Part shown: piece by piece, positions 32,283 through 40,545 of the stretch
Position numbering within the stretch: the stretch's first letter is position 1
Layout: each line of letters starts with the position of its first letter
Source of the DNA: Acholoe squamosa
Taxonomy: Eukaryota > Annelida > Polychaeta > Phyllodocida > Polynoidae
Direction of reading: 5' to 3'
Assembly: GCA_949317995.1 (NCBI GenBank)
Contig: OX439035.1
Span: 6,902,427 to 6,966,426, forward strand
Length of the DNA stretch: 64,000 nucleotides
Translations under genes and position numbers: made by a program
The notes under the pieces: generated by a model
Seen by the model: only the letters and a program-made list of their open reading frames with translations
Told to the model about the DNA's origin: nothing
Databases searched by the model: none

Positions 32283-35200
32283 TCAAAGATCTTCAGGATC
32301 TGTGTCCATCTTCTCAGCCGGCTCCACTGAGGCAGATGGAGCCGAGCTGCTACAGCTGCTCGTAGAGAGCGCCGCTGAAGCCTCGCTGGGAGTCTCGCTC
32401 CCCAAGCTCAAGGCCCTCATCACTGCGGACGGACTGTCCATTGCCTCGGATGCTGGTGCAGCAACCGTGGCAGTTGGGACAGCCCGGTTCCAAGTGGGGG
32501 GCGGGAGCAAGAGAGCTGCCGGAATCGGCGGAGCAGCCGGGACCGGTGGAGTGGCCAGGACCGGTGGAGTAGCCGGGGCTGGCGGGGCATCCGGGGGTAT
32601 CTCTGGAACGAAGATGAGAGACGACGGTAAGCCGTCCCACTCCTCCAGATGTTTCCCGAATGCCAGGAAAAACTTGAGGTCCGCCTCCTTAAATCGATGG
32701 ATATATCTGGAGTTTTCAGCTTCGTGAAACTCTTTAAGCTTTTCGGCTTCCTTCTGTTTTCGCCGGCAGGACTCGAGGGCCTCCTCGACCTTCTTCCTTT
32801 CCAGCTCCCTGATTTTATCTTCCTCCCGCCTCTGGATCTCGTAGACCAGATTGACGGTGGCTTCAGTCATCACACGCCAGTAGTCAACAGACTTCTGGCG
32901 GTGCAATGCCTGCCATTCTTCCATCAGCTCATTCTGGATCTGAACCGTTCGGACATCGCGGTGGTCGACGAACGTGTTCGGATCCTGAAGACCTGACAGG
33001 GTACCGGAGATTAGTTCCATTAGGGGTACCCGAGGACCTGTTGGTGGAACTATCACTGGTGGTGGCGCTGGGGCCTCCACTGAGACAGGCGGGGTGCCTG
33101 TTGGAGGAGCAGACGGGCCCTCTACCGTGATGCCTCCTCGGCCTCGGCCACCACCCGGAGAGCCTCGGGTGGACTCCAGCCCACCGCGGCCCCTACCACG
33201 AGCTTTGGCCCGGCCCAAGGGGGTAAGGACCTGCGACTCGGGTCCAGCCGGTCCCATTGAAGGGAACTTCGCCGCGTACTCACTGTACGTGGGGCGTTTG
33301 CCGGAGGATCCCTCTCCAGCCCACCAAGTAGAATACCCGGATGGGGGAGCGAGCAGTTCGCCCCCATCATCCTGGCCGCCAGAGGCTTCGCCCGGGCGTT
33401 GTTCCGCGGGTGCAGGTGTGGAGGTGGCTGGAGTCGCCGATGCGGTCGCCTGGCTACCCGACCTGCGGGCCTGGTTGCCAGGCATCTCCAGAGCCGAGAC
33501 CTGTTGTCCCGACTCGCGACGATCAGCTGGATTGGCTGGTCTGGGCTGGTCCTTGCCACCCGAAGGGCTCACGGACCGGTCTGCTCGGGTCCTCTTGGAA
33601 GCAGTAGTCGTGACTGTGCCTCCGTTTGGACCTTTAGAGCGGGCTTTGGCCTTCTCTCGCTTGTCGTCTCCTCGCCACTTTTTCACCTTCAGGTGCACCT
33701 CGCTGGGCATCCCGAATTTTGTGGACGAGGAGTTCGTCTGGAAGTAAGTCAGCAAGTTGCCGCTCTTCCACGAGCAGAATCCGGTCTCGAATGCCTGCTC
33801 TTTCACTTCCTTGATGCTCAGCGCGGACCAATTTGCAAGGAGCTCGCTGAAGCACTTGATGGCTCGTTTCCTGGTCTTCTCCAGGCCGATGCCATGGGCC
33901 TTCTGCAAATGCAGAGCCATGTCTCGGCGCCGGTGAGTGCTGAACGAGCCATCACAATGTTTACTCGGGCGGTCCCCGAGCACACACATCATCACAGGCT
34001 TGTGATGCATATGAAATTCAACGATGTGTCGAGCGAAGCGGGGCTTCGTCTCGAACATCTTCTCACCCGTGAGAGACAGCTGGCAAGACTCAAACGGGCA
34101 CCTTCGGCGGTTGCCGGTTGGTCCCCATTGGGTCATTGCCCACTGGACTTTCGTCCGGGCCTCGTAGCTGTAGATCGAGCCTAATTTGGACTTGAGCTGG
34201 TCAATCCAAATCAGGTAGAACTTGCGTACTGGCGTATCCGAGGGGCCGGACTTCATCCACTCCTCGTCATCGCTGTCACCGTCCTTATTGACGGCGCTCG
34301 GACACATATAATGGACTGTGTCGTAAGCACAGTCCGCGAAGCAGCGGGGAGTCCGTTCCTTGAACCCCTCGGCTGCATTCTTCCACATCCACTTCTGATT
34401 GTCGTCCTTGGGAACATCCGTGGTCATTTCTTCCCACGTTGTCACGGACTCCAAATCAGATTTGGCAGACTCGGGCAGCTCTGGATCGCTTTCGCTTTCC
34501 TCGCTGTCTGTGTATATGTCAGCTCCCCTACGGCCGGCTCGGCTGGAGGTGGTAGTACCAGTCGGAGCCTTGGTAGGGGACTTCGTCTTTGCACCCGACG
34601 TGCTGGCTGCAGAAGATGCAGTAACCGAGGTGGCTACCGTGGTGGTTGTAGTGGTGGGAGCGGGCGTCTTCGGTTTGCCCTTACCCCTCGGCTTGGTGGG
34701 GGGCGTGGGCTCTACCGGAGACGCTTTCGCTCCATTCTTCTTCTTCCGGCGCACAACCTTAGTCGGTTGGGCCGGAACTTCGGGACTGGAATCCGACTCG
34801 CGTCGGCTCCTGTCCCCTGTCCGAGGGCTCCTCCTTCCGCTGACTGGGGAGTCAGAGTCGGAAGAGATCTCTGTTTTTCGTTGGGCCTGCTGCTTGCGAT
34901 GGGCCCGGCGAGCTGCGGTGAGCTCCTTCTGCTGCTTGGCAAGCTCGATTCGCTTTGCCTCTACAGCAGCCTGCTGGCGTGAGATGTCCTCTTCAGAGAT
35001 CTCGCCAGGTGCCTCTGGGATGTCGGCAGCTGGGTCGGTCTCGGTCGTGGACCTCTCGACGGCGATGCGGACATCTTCAGCCTCCAGGTCGCTCTCAGTG
35101 AGAGGACCCTTGGGTGCAGGTTTACGGGTCAATCGCTTGACCCGGTCGGTTTCCACCGACGACAAGGTTACCGTGGAGTCTGTATCCATGTCGGATTCGG

Positions 35201-35789
35201 ACTCCCTTAACTCCGTGGCCTTCTGGATGATGCCCGCAGAGATCAAGACGGCTCGAGCTAAATTCTCGTTAGTCGCCATATTCTCCGCCAACTTTAGGTA
35301 GTTGCGGAGCCAAGAAACTGGCATGTTGTCAGCCAGCTCGTCACTACACGAGTCCATTACCATAGTTTTGAGTTCATCTGGTATGGGCTCGGGCACGCCC
35401 TGCTCCACCGCCATGGGCCCGCATCCGAACATGGAGGCGTGCATAGGGATGTACGTACCCCAGGAGGTATACACGATACCTTCCTGGCGATCGACGTGTG
35501 CTAGACGTCTGATCTGCGTCCTGAATCCCGGAGGATACATTGGAATGTCCAGGACATCCACTTTGCTACCCGAAGCGTCTGTTGTAGACGGGCGCTCCGG
35601 GCGTGGCGGGGGTGGAGGTGGCATCCTCTCCCGGTCGGTTGCCTCGGCCATAGCCGTGAGCGTCCGGGCGGCCTCCTCTGTCGAAGAATCCATAGATTCC
35701 TCGACCCGAGACGGGACCTTCGGGTCCTCGTCTTGTTCCAACGGAATGTTGGCTGTTTGACGCGCAGCGTCAATCGTTCCATGTGCCAT
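32283..35789 (-). CDS. Accessory ORF3, zinc-finger/RG-rich/coiled-coil protein
   Basis: An uninterrupted frame between pol and the 3' LTR, on the same strand as gag-pol. The ATG at 35789 has good context (GCCATGG). The frame is open a further seven codons to a TTG at 35810 and beyond. Residues below count from that TTG (1175 in all). Residues 80-200 look folded. Residues 200-480 are Ser/Pro/Lys-rich and disordered. Residues 485-640 hold two C2H2-like fingers: C571-x4-C576-x18-H595-x4-H600 and C609-x9-C619-x14-H634-x4-H639. Residues 866-893 are an RG-rich box. Residues 950-1055 form a charged coiled coil, and the tail is Pro/Ala-rich. No signal peptide, membrane helix or furin-type site was seen, so it is not an envelope. 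Visible features suggest nucleic-acid binding and oligomerisation. I do not recognise the family. Its GC content appears higher than that of gag-pol. Confidence 0.85.
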   Translation of the reverse strand: MAHGTIDAARQTANIPLEQDEDPKVPSRVEESMDSSTEEAARTLTAMAEATDRERMPPPPPPRPERPSTTDASGSKVDVLDIPMYPPGFRTQIRRLAHVDRQEGIVYTSWGTYIPMHASMFGCGPMAVEQGVPEPIPDELKTMVMDSCSDELADNMPVSWLRNYLKLAENMATNENLARAVLISAGIIQKATELRESESDMDTDSTVTLSSVETDRVKRLTRKPAPKGPLTESDLEAEDVRIAVERSTTETDPAADIPEAPGEISEEDISRQQAAVEAKRIELAKQQKELTAARRAHRKQQAQRKTEISSDSDSPVSGRRSPRTGDRSRRESDSSPEVPAQPTKVVRRKKKNGAKASPVEPTPPTKPRGKGKPKTPAPTTTTTTVATSVTASSAASTSGAKTKSPTKAPTGTTTSSRAGRRGADIYTDSEESESDPELPESAKSDLESVTTWEEMTTDVPKDDNQKWMWKNAAEGFKERTPRCFADCAYDTVHYMCPSAVNKDGDSDDEEWMKSGPSDTPVRKFYLIWIDQLKSKLGSIYSYEARTKVQWAMTQWGPTGNRRRCPFESCQLSLTGEKMFETKPRFARHIVEFHMHHKPVMMCVLGDRPSKHCDGSFSTHRRRDMALHLQKAHGIGLEKTRKRAIKCFSELLANWSALSIKEVKEQAFETGFCSWKSGNLLTYFQTNSSSTKFGMPSEVHLKVKKWRGDDKREKAKARSKGPNGGTVTTTASKRTRADRSVSPSGGKDQPRPANPADRRESGQQVSALEMPGNQARRSGSQATASATPATSTPAPAEQRPGEASGGQDDGGELLAPPSGYSTWWAGEGSSGKRPTYSEYAAKFPSMGPAGPESQVLTPLGRAKARGRGRGGLESTRGSPGGGRGRGGITVEGPSAPPTGTPPVSVEAPAPPPVIVPPTGPRVPLMELISGTLSGLQDPNTFVDHRDVRTVQIQNELMEEWQALHRQKSVDYWRVMTEATVNLVYEIQRREEDKIRELERKKVEEALESCRRKQKEAEKLKEFHEAENSRYIHRFKEADLKFFLAFGKHLEEWDGLPSSLIFVPEIPPDAPPAPATPPVLATPPVPAAPPIPAALLLPPPTWNRAVPTATVAAPASEAMDSPSAVMRALSLGSETPSEASAALSTSSCSSSAPSASVEPAEKMDTDPEDL

Positions 35790-35810
35790 GGCACCGGGTT
35801 CGACTTCCAA

Positions 35811-36309
35811 AATTAATTGGCAAGTTTTGTTGGACTCCTCCCGAAGGATTCGTCCAACAGAAAGGCTTTTGGGGGGTTAGCTAGGCTAACACGACAGCTA
35901 CAGGCTGTATAACCGCCGACAAATAACTAGAGCAAAAACGGGTGGCGTCTAACCACCACGAGTCCGCTCTAGTTATGACCAGTATGACGTCAGACCTCTC
36001 GTCTCGCGAGATCCCGCCATGGCTATCCGGTGACCTAGTTCCGCGCTTTCCCGCCACACCAGCAGCGCCACCTAGGGAACTAGATCCGAACCAACATTCG
36101 ACTCGACATGTGAGACGCGGCCTACTACCCGAGTGCTATCGTCTGGAGCTTAGCGGTGTATACAACGCTTCAAAGCGAATGTACCGGTTAATCCGACCGC
36201 CACTCACGGGATACAGCCACCCGGGGAGGGCGCGTTCGACATCTCAGGCCGTGGAACGTATGTTGCCTGCCTATGGCGGACAACACGCAGCAGCTCGTTG
36301 TGTACTGAG
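35811..36309 (-). promoter_or_regulatory. Pol-ORF3 spacer with stem-loops
   Basis: About 500 nt separate the pol stop from ORF3. The spacer folds locally into at least three stems: TAACTAGAGC/GCTCTAGTTA (35924-35933 with 35966-35975) enclosing GGTGG/CCACC; GTTAGC/GCTAAC (35876-35890); and GTTGGAC/GTCCAAC (35829-35835 with 35852-35858), whose sense-strand tip is a TCC-TTCG-GGA tetraloop. The last lies about 40 nt upstream of the ORF3 ATG. A role in internal initiation, splicing or a subgenomic promoter is inference. Confidence 0.4.
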
Positions 36310-39300
36310 TTAGGTTACAGCAGACCTCAACCGGGGGCTGCGTCTAACGCCTTCGGTTAGCATTTTATTTTTCCCGGCTTTACGTACGGCCTTTTCTGGA
36401 TCTCGCTTAGTCAGAGCGGGACCCTTCCCATACGTAATGCCTTCACTCAGCGAGACTTTCTTCCATTTCTTACGATTAGGTCGTTTCCTGGCCTTCGTCT
36501 TCTTTTTTACTATAACCTCGTCTCCCGGCGTCTTTCTCGGCCGGCCTCTAGGGCGTTTCGTCAGTACTACCACGCTCGGTCCGCTAGGGACAGATTCAGG
36601 TGGTTTGTAACCGAACTCCCTCTCCGCCTCTTCGCGTCCCTTCCAGGGCCGAAGTTTTCCGACATTTGTCTTCCATTTCCTACCCGTCAGGCAGTCCTCT
36701 ATCATCACCGTGGACTCGGAGATGACGCGAACGATTTTAAATGGACCTTCCCAAGGCGTTACGAGCTTCAGCTTATCCAGCGGCTCGTAGTACCTTAGTA
36801 CTTTGTCCCCAACATTAAAACGAATTCGTTTAGCATTGGTGTCATAGCCCACCTTCTGCCACTTCGCACTCTTCAGCAGTTCTTTCCGAACGGCCTCGTA
36901 TGCCTGTTTGAACCGGTCCCTTAATGACTCTACAAACAGCACCGTGCAGGGCGCCTCCGGGTCTATTCCAACCACTCCATACACTAAGTCGGCGGGCATT
37001 ATGATGTCCTCGCCGAACACTAGCATGTTTGGGGTGCAGTTAGTTGATGAATGGACAGTGTTGTTGTAGGCATGTACTACAAACTCGCACTGTTCATCCC
37101 AGTCATCCTGGTGGGTATTAACCAGGGGCTTTAGTACTTGTATGAGGGTTCTATTGAAGCGTTCTACCTGCCCATCCGACTGTGGTCGGTACGGGTTTGT
37201 TCGGGTCTTACAAATGGCTAGGTAATGGCACATTTCCTGCCAAAGTTCTGACTCGAACTCCCTTCCCTGGTCACTGTGCATCATAAGGGGAACACCCAAA
37301 TGCAGCACCCAGCCTTTCACAAATGCCTCCGCGCATGTGGCGGCTTTGTGGTTGGGAAGGGGGAACACCCGAGTGTACTTAGTATAATAGTCAGTTACGA
37401 CCATCATACAAGTATTGTCTCGCGGCGTCGTCTTAATCCCACTGATGATGTCTATCGCTATTCGAGCAAATCTGACACCAAACAATTCCTGTGATAAGGG
37501 TTGCTTACCCAGGCCGGGTCCCGGTTTGTTTTTACAACAATCCGGGCAAGTGGCGATCCACCGGAGCAGGTCGCCTCTCATACTGGGCCAGTAGTAACGC
37601 CTTTGTAGACGCTCTATCGACCTTCTCTTACCGAAATGGCCACTCGTTTGGTGGCCATGGCAATAATACATGATATCCCTCCTCATCGGGGCGGGTATCA
37701 CTATTTGCAACAGCCTACCGTTGGTGGGAGTTGTCTTCCACCTACATAGTATGCCGTCTCGGATCTCTAGCTCGGCCCATTGAGCCAGCAACCGCCTCGC
37801 TTCCCTATCCTCCAGGGAAACTAGAGGCCTTGCCGGTTTAATGCCTGACCGTAGGTATTCCATTATGCGCGCAGTGGTGGGGTCTGACTGTTGAAACTTC
37901 TTGATGGTCTCCGGGGACCAATCGAGATAGCTGCATACAGCCTCCTCCCAGGGGATACGGGGGGTGGTATAATTAAATACCAACCCGGCTACCACAGCAT
38001 TGTGGGCCCCGCAGTCTTCACATGTGGCATTTTGGCACCTTCGGATAGGCCGTCTTGACAAGGCATCCGCATTGATGTGTTTAGCACCGGGTCGGTGCTC
38101 TATTTGTTTATGCTCTAATCCGAATTCGGATAGGTGAGCTAACCAACGTCCAATCATCCCCTCGGCGTCCTTGAAGTTAAGGAGCCACCTAAGAGACGAA
38201 TGGTCTGTTCTTAAAGTAAAGTCACTTCCCCAAAGGAAATGCTTAAACTTCTTCGTATACACCACCACAGCGAGGAGTTCTCGCTTGGTGGTACAATAAT
38301 TTCGCTGTGTCTTGCTTAACGTGTTGCTAGCAAATGCTATTGGCACTTCGACTCCCTCTTGGACCTGAGAGAGAGCTGCCCCAATCGCATCATTGCTCGC
38401 ATCGGTGTCTAAGATGAAATGTCCCTCGGGAGTGGGATATTTCAACACGGGTGTATTCCTAAATAAATCTTTTATTTTATTAAAAGACTCTTCTTGCTCG
38501 CTGGTCCATGGGAATGGGTCCCGTGCCCTACCCGGGGTCCAGTGAGCTAAGCACTGCATGGGGAAGCTGACACGAGAGTAATTCGGTATGAAATCACGAT
38601 AATAGGAGCAAAATCCTAAAAATGATCTCACCTCCTTAGCACTCGTGGGTCTTTCCCAATTTTCTACAGCTTCTAATTTTTCCGGATCCGCACTTACCCC
38701 GTTAGGAGTAATGATCCTTCCCAAGTATGTAATGGTTTTCTTAAACAAATTACATTTCTTGGGTTTAAGTTTAAGACCGTTTGATAGTATCCGGTCGAGG
38801 ACTAATTGCAGATTTGCCAGGCATTCCTTGAATGACTTGCCGAACACGACCACATCATCCAAGTAAACCAGGCATTTCTTCCACAAAAGGTCACTCAGTA
38901 AGGATTCCATCATAGCCTCGAATGTAGCGGGGGCGTTACACAATCCGAAGGGTAGGACATTATACTCAAACAACCCCATATGACTGGAGAATGCTGTCTT
39001 CTCCTTGTCTTTGGGGTGCATTGGTATTTGCCAATATCCGGACTGTAAATCCAAGGTACAGAACCATTGGTTTCCGCCCAAGCTATCTAAAGTCTCGTCT
39101 ATCCTTGGTAAAGGATACGAGTTCTTTTTTGTTATACCGTTCAATTTCCGGTAGTCGACACAAAAGCGGATTGTACCGTCTTTCTTAGTAGTCATACAAA
39201 CAGGGCTGGACCAGGGACTCGAGCTAGGCACGATTACCCCTAGGTCCAACTGTTTTTGTATTTGCTCTTCACAGATTAACTTCTTTTTAAGGGGAAGTCT

Positions 39301-40545
39301 ACGATACGGGATTTTAAAAGGTTTCTCGCTGCCCACATCTATGGTGTGCAACACCTTATCGGATCTACCCACCGGGCCTCCTTCCCTACCAAAAGCACCT
39401 TCGTACTTTTGTAGAAGTCTCGCTAGGCAATCCTTATCGTCCGTATTCTTTAAATCTGACTGATCAATCAGCTTTTGGAATTCTTCATCCATAGGATGCT
39501 GACTAACTGGGTTTAGTGGTTTGTTAAATTTAGCCTCGGCGACATGTTCTACCGAACTCATCCTTCCAACACTGTCGCCTCGCCTCAAATAAACCACTGA
39601 ACCACTTCGGTTAGTTATGGGTAATACGGACCAAGCTGCATTAGCCACTAATGTATCCACTGAGTCTAACCCGATGCTTGACAAATACACCGTGTCGGGT
39701 TCGTAGACTCCAGCTTCATTCCTCTGAGCCATGGATCCGCCACAAAGGACATCGCAAGTGGTACCCGGTGGGATCTTCACCGTATGTACCACTGCTGCGA
39801 CCGAAGACACCTGTCTCAATACGCATTGGACATGCAAGCCATACGGGCTCCGTATATCCATACTACCGTCCCTCGGGTCCAAGACGGCCCCGTATAAGCT
39901 TGCAAAATCCAATCCGAGGATTCCGTCATCACTAACCTCTGCTATAGTTGGCGAAAGAACAAACTCTTTGCCTCCTATATGGATAGGCATAAACGTCCTA
40001 CCAAATGTACGCATACTGCTTCCGTCGGCCGTGCAAGCATTTACCCCCGTTTTGAGGTTCTCATGGCTGCCGGCCACCGAATCGAAGAATCTTTTGGACA
40101 CACATGAATGACTAGCTCCAGTATCCACCAAGAATTCCCCCACCCGGCCTTCCACAGATATGGGTACATACCACCGTCTCCCCCCTAAAGGCGAGGGGTT
40201 ACTGGTAAACTGGTGAAAGTCTCCCGAATCACCAAGATTCAATCCGAGTCCTCTCAGGAATTCCAGACACGGATGACTTGGGGGAAGGCGTGTCCCACAC
40301 ACTCGAATCAACTCTTTGATCCATCCTTCCTCTCCCCTAGTGCGGCCACTCGCCTCCATATGATCACTCCTGCACATATCAACACTAGGGTCCCTGGCCC
40401 CGGCCGAGGTGCAGGGGTGCGCACCCTCAGCCACCCGGCCTCCAGGTGTAATTGACTCGAAATCTTCCACCGGGATACCCCCGGTAGCATTTTGGCATTC
40501 GTTCCCACTCGGGGCCATGTCAGATGCCGTTGACACAACCCCCAC
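36310..40545 (-). CDS. pol: Pol polyprotein: protease, RT, RNase H, integrase
   Basis: 1411 residues counted from a GTG at 40545, which is probably not a true start since the frame overlaps the gag end and suits -1 frameshifting. Domains in order: aspartic protease with DTGAS at 141 and ILGLDF near 209; reverse transcriptase about 400-620 with LDLQSGYW near 498 and YLDD at 561-564; RNase H with D713, E756, D781 and D827; integrase with H965-x4-H970-x29-C1000-x2-C1003, then D1032, D1092 and E1128 (D-D-35-E spacing), and a GPF motif at 1267-1269. All catalytic residues are present. The C-terminal tail carries an AT-hook (RPRGRPRK, 1331-1338) and a basic patch (1347-1363) in place of a chromodomain. 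The reading frame is intact throughout, which supports a recently active element. Confidence 0.95.
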   Translation of the reverse strand: MGVVSTASDMAPSGNECQNATGGIPVEDFESITPGGRVAEGAHPCTSAGARDPSVDMCRSDHMEASGRTRGEEGWIKELIRVCGTRLPPSHPCLEFLRGLGLNLGDSGDFHQFTSNPSPLGGRRWYVPISVEGRVGEFLVDTGASHSCVSKRFFDSVAGSHENLKTGVNACTADGSSMRTFGRTFMPIHIGGKEFVLSPTIAEVSDDGILGLDFASLYGAVLDPRDGSMDIRSPYGLHVQCVLRQVSSVAAVVHTVKIPPGTTCDVLCGGSMAQRNEAGVYEPDTVYLSSIGLDSVDTLVANAAWSVLPITNRSGSVVYLRRGDSVGRMSSVEHVAEAKFNKPLNPVSQHPMDEEFQKLIDQSDLKNTDDKDCLARLLQKYEGAFGREGGPVGRSDKVLHTIDVGSEKPFKIPYRRLPLKKKLICEEQIQKQLDLGVIVPSSSPWSSPVCMTTKKDGTIRFCVDYRKLNGITKKNSYPLPRIDETLDSLGGNQWFCTLDLQSGYWQIPMHPKDKEKTAFSSHMGLFEYNVLPFGLCNAPATFEAMMESLLSDLLWKKCLVYLDDVVVFGKSFKECLANLQLVLDRILSNGLKLKPKKCNLFKKTITYLGRIITPNGVSADPEKLEAVENWERPTSAKEVRSFLGFCSYYRDFIPNYSRVSFPMQCLAHWTPGRARDPFPWTSEQEESFNKIKDLFRNTPVLKYPTPEGHFILDTDASNDAIGAALSQVQEGVEVPIAFASNTLSKTQRNYCTTKRELLAVVVYTKKFKHFLWGSDFTLRTDHSSLRWLLNFKDAEGMIGRWLAHLSEFGLEHKQIEHRPGAKHINADALSRRPIRRCQNATCEDCGAHNAVVAGLVFNYTTPRIPWEEAVCSYLDWSPETIKKFQQSDPTTARIMEYLRSGIKPARPLVSLEDREARRLLAQWAELEIRDGILCRWKTTPTNGRLLQIVIPAPMRRDIMYYCHGHQTSGHFGKRRSIERLQRRYYWPSMRGDLLRWIATCPDCCKNKPGPGLGKQPLSQELFGVRFARIAIDIISGIKTTPRDNTCMMVVTDYYTKYTRVFPLPNHKAATCAEAFVKGWVLHLGVPLMMHSDQGREFESELWQEMCHYLAICKTRTNPYRPQSDGQVERFNRTLIQVLKPLVNTHQDDWDEQCEFVVHAYNNTVHSSTNCTPNMLVFGEDIIMPADLVYGVVGIDPEAPCTVLFVESLRDRFKQAYEAVRKELLKSAKWQKVGYDTNAKRIRFNVGDKVLRYYEPLDKLKLVTPWEGPFKIVRVISESTVMIEDCLTGRKWKTNVGKLRPWKGREEAEREFGYKPPESVPSGPSVVVLTKRPRGRPRKTPGDEVIVKKKTKARKRPNRKKWKKVSLSEGITYGKGPALTKRDPEKAVRKAGKNKMLTEGVRRSPRLRSAVT

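Noticed and set aside
32239..35760. Several long plus-strand frames opposite the accessory ORF
   Set aside because: They are antisense shadows of a GC-rich coding region. They lack recognisable domains and are shorter than the sense frame.
32283..35789. ORF3 as a retroviral-type envelope gene
   Set aside because: No signal peptide, no hydrophobic membrane segment, no cleavage-type basic site, and zinc-finger and RG motifs instead.
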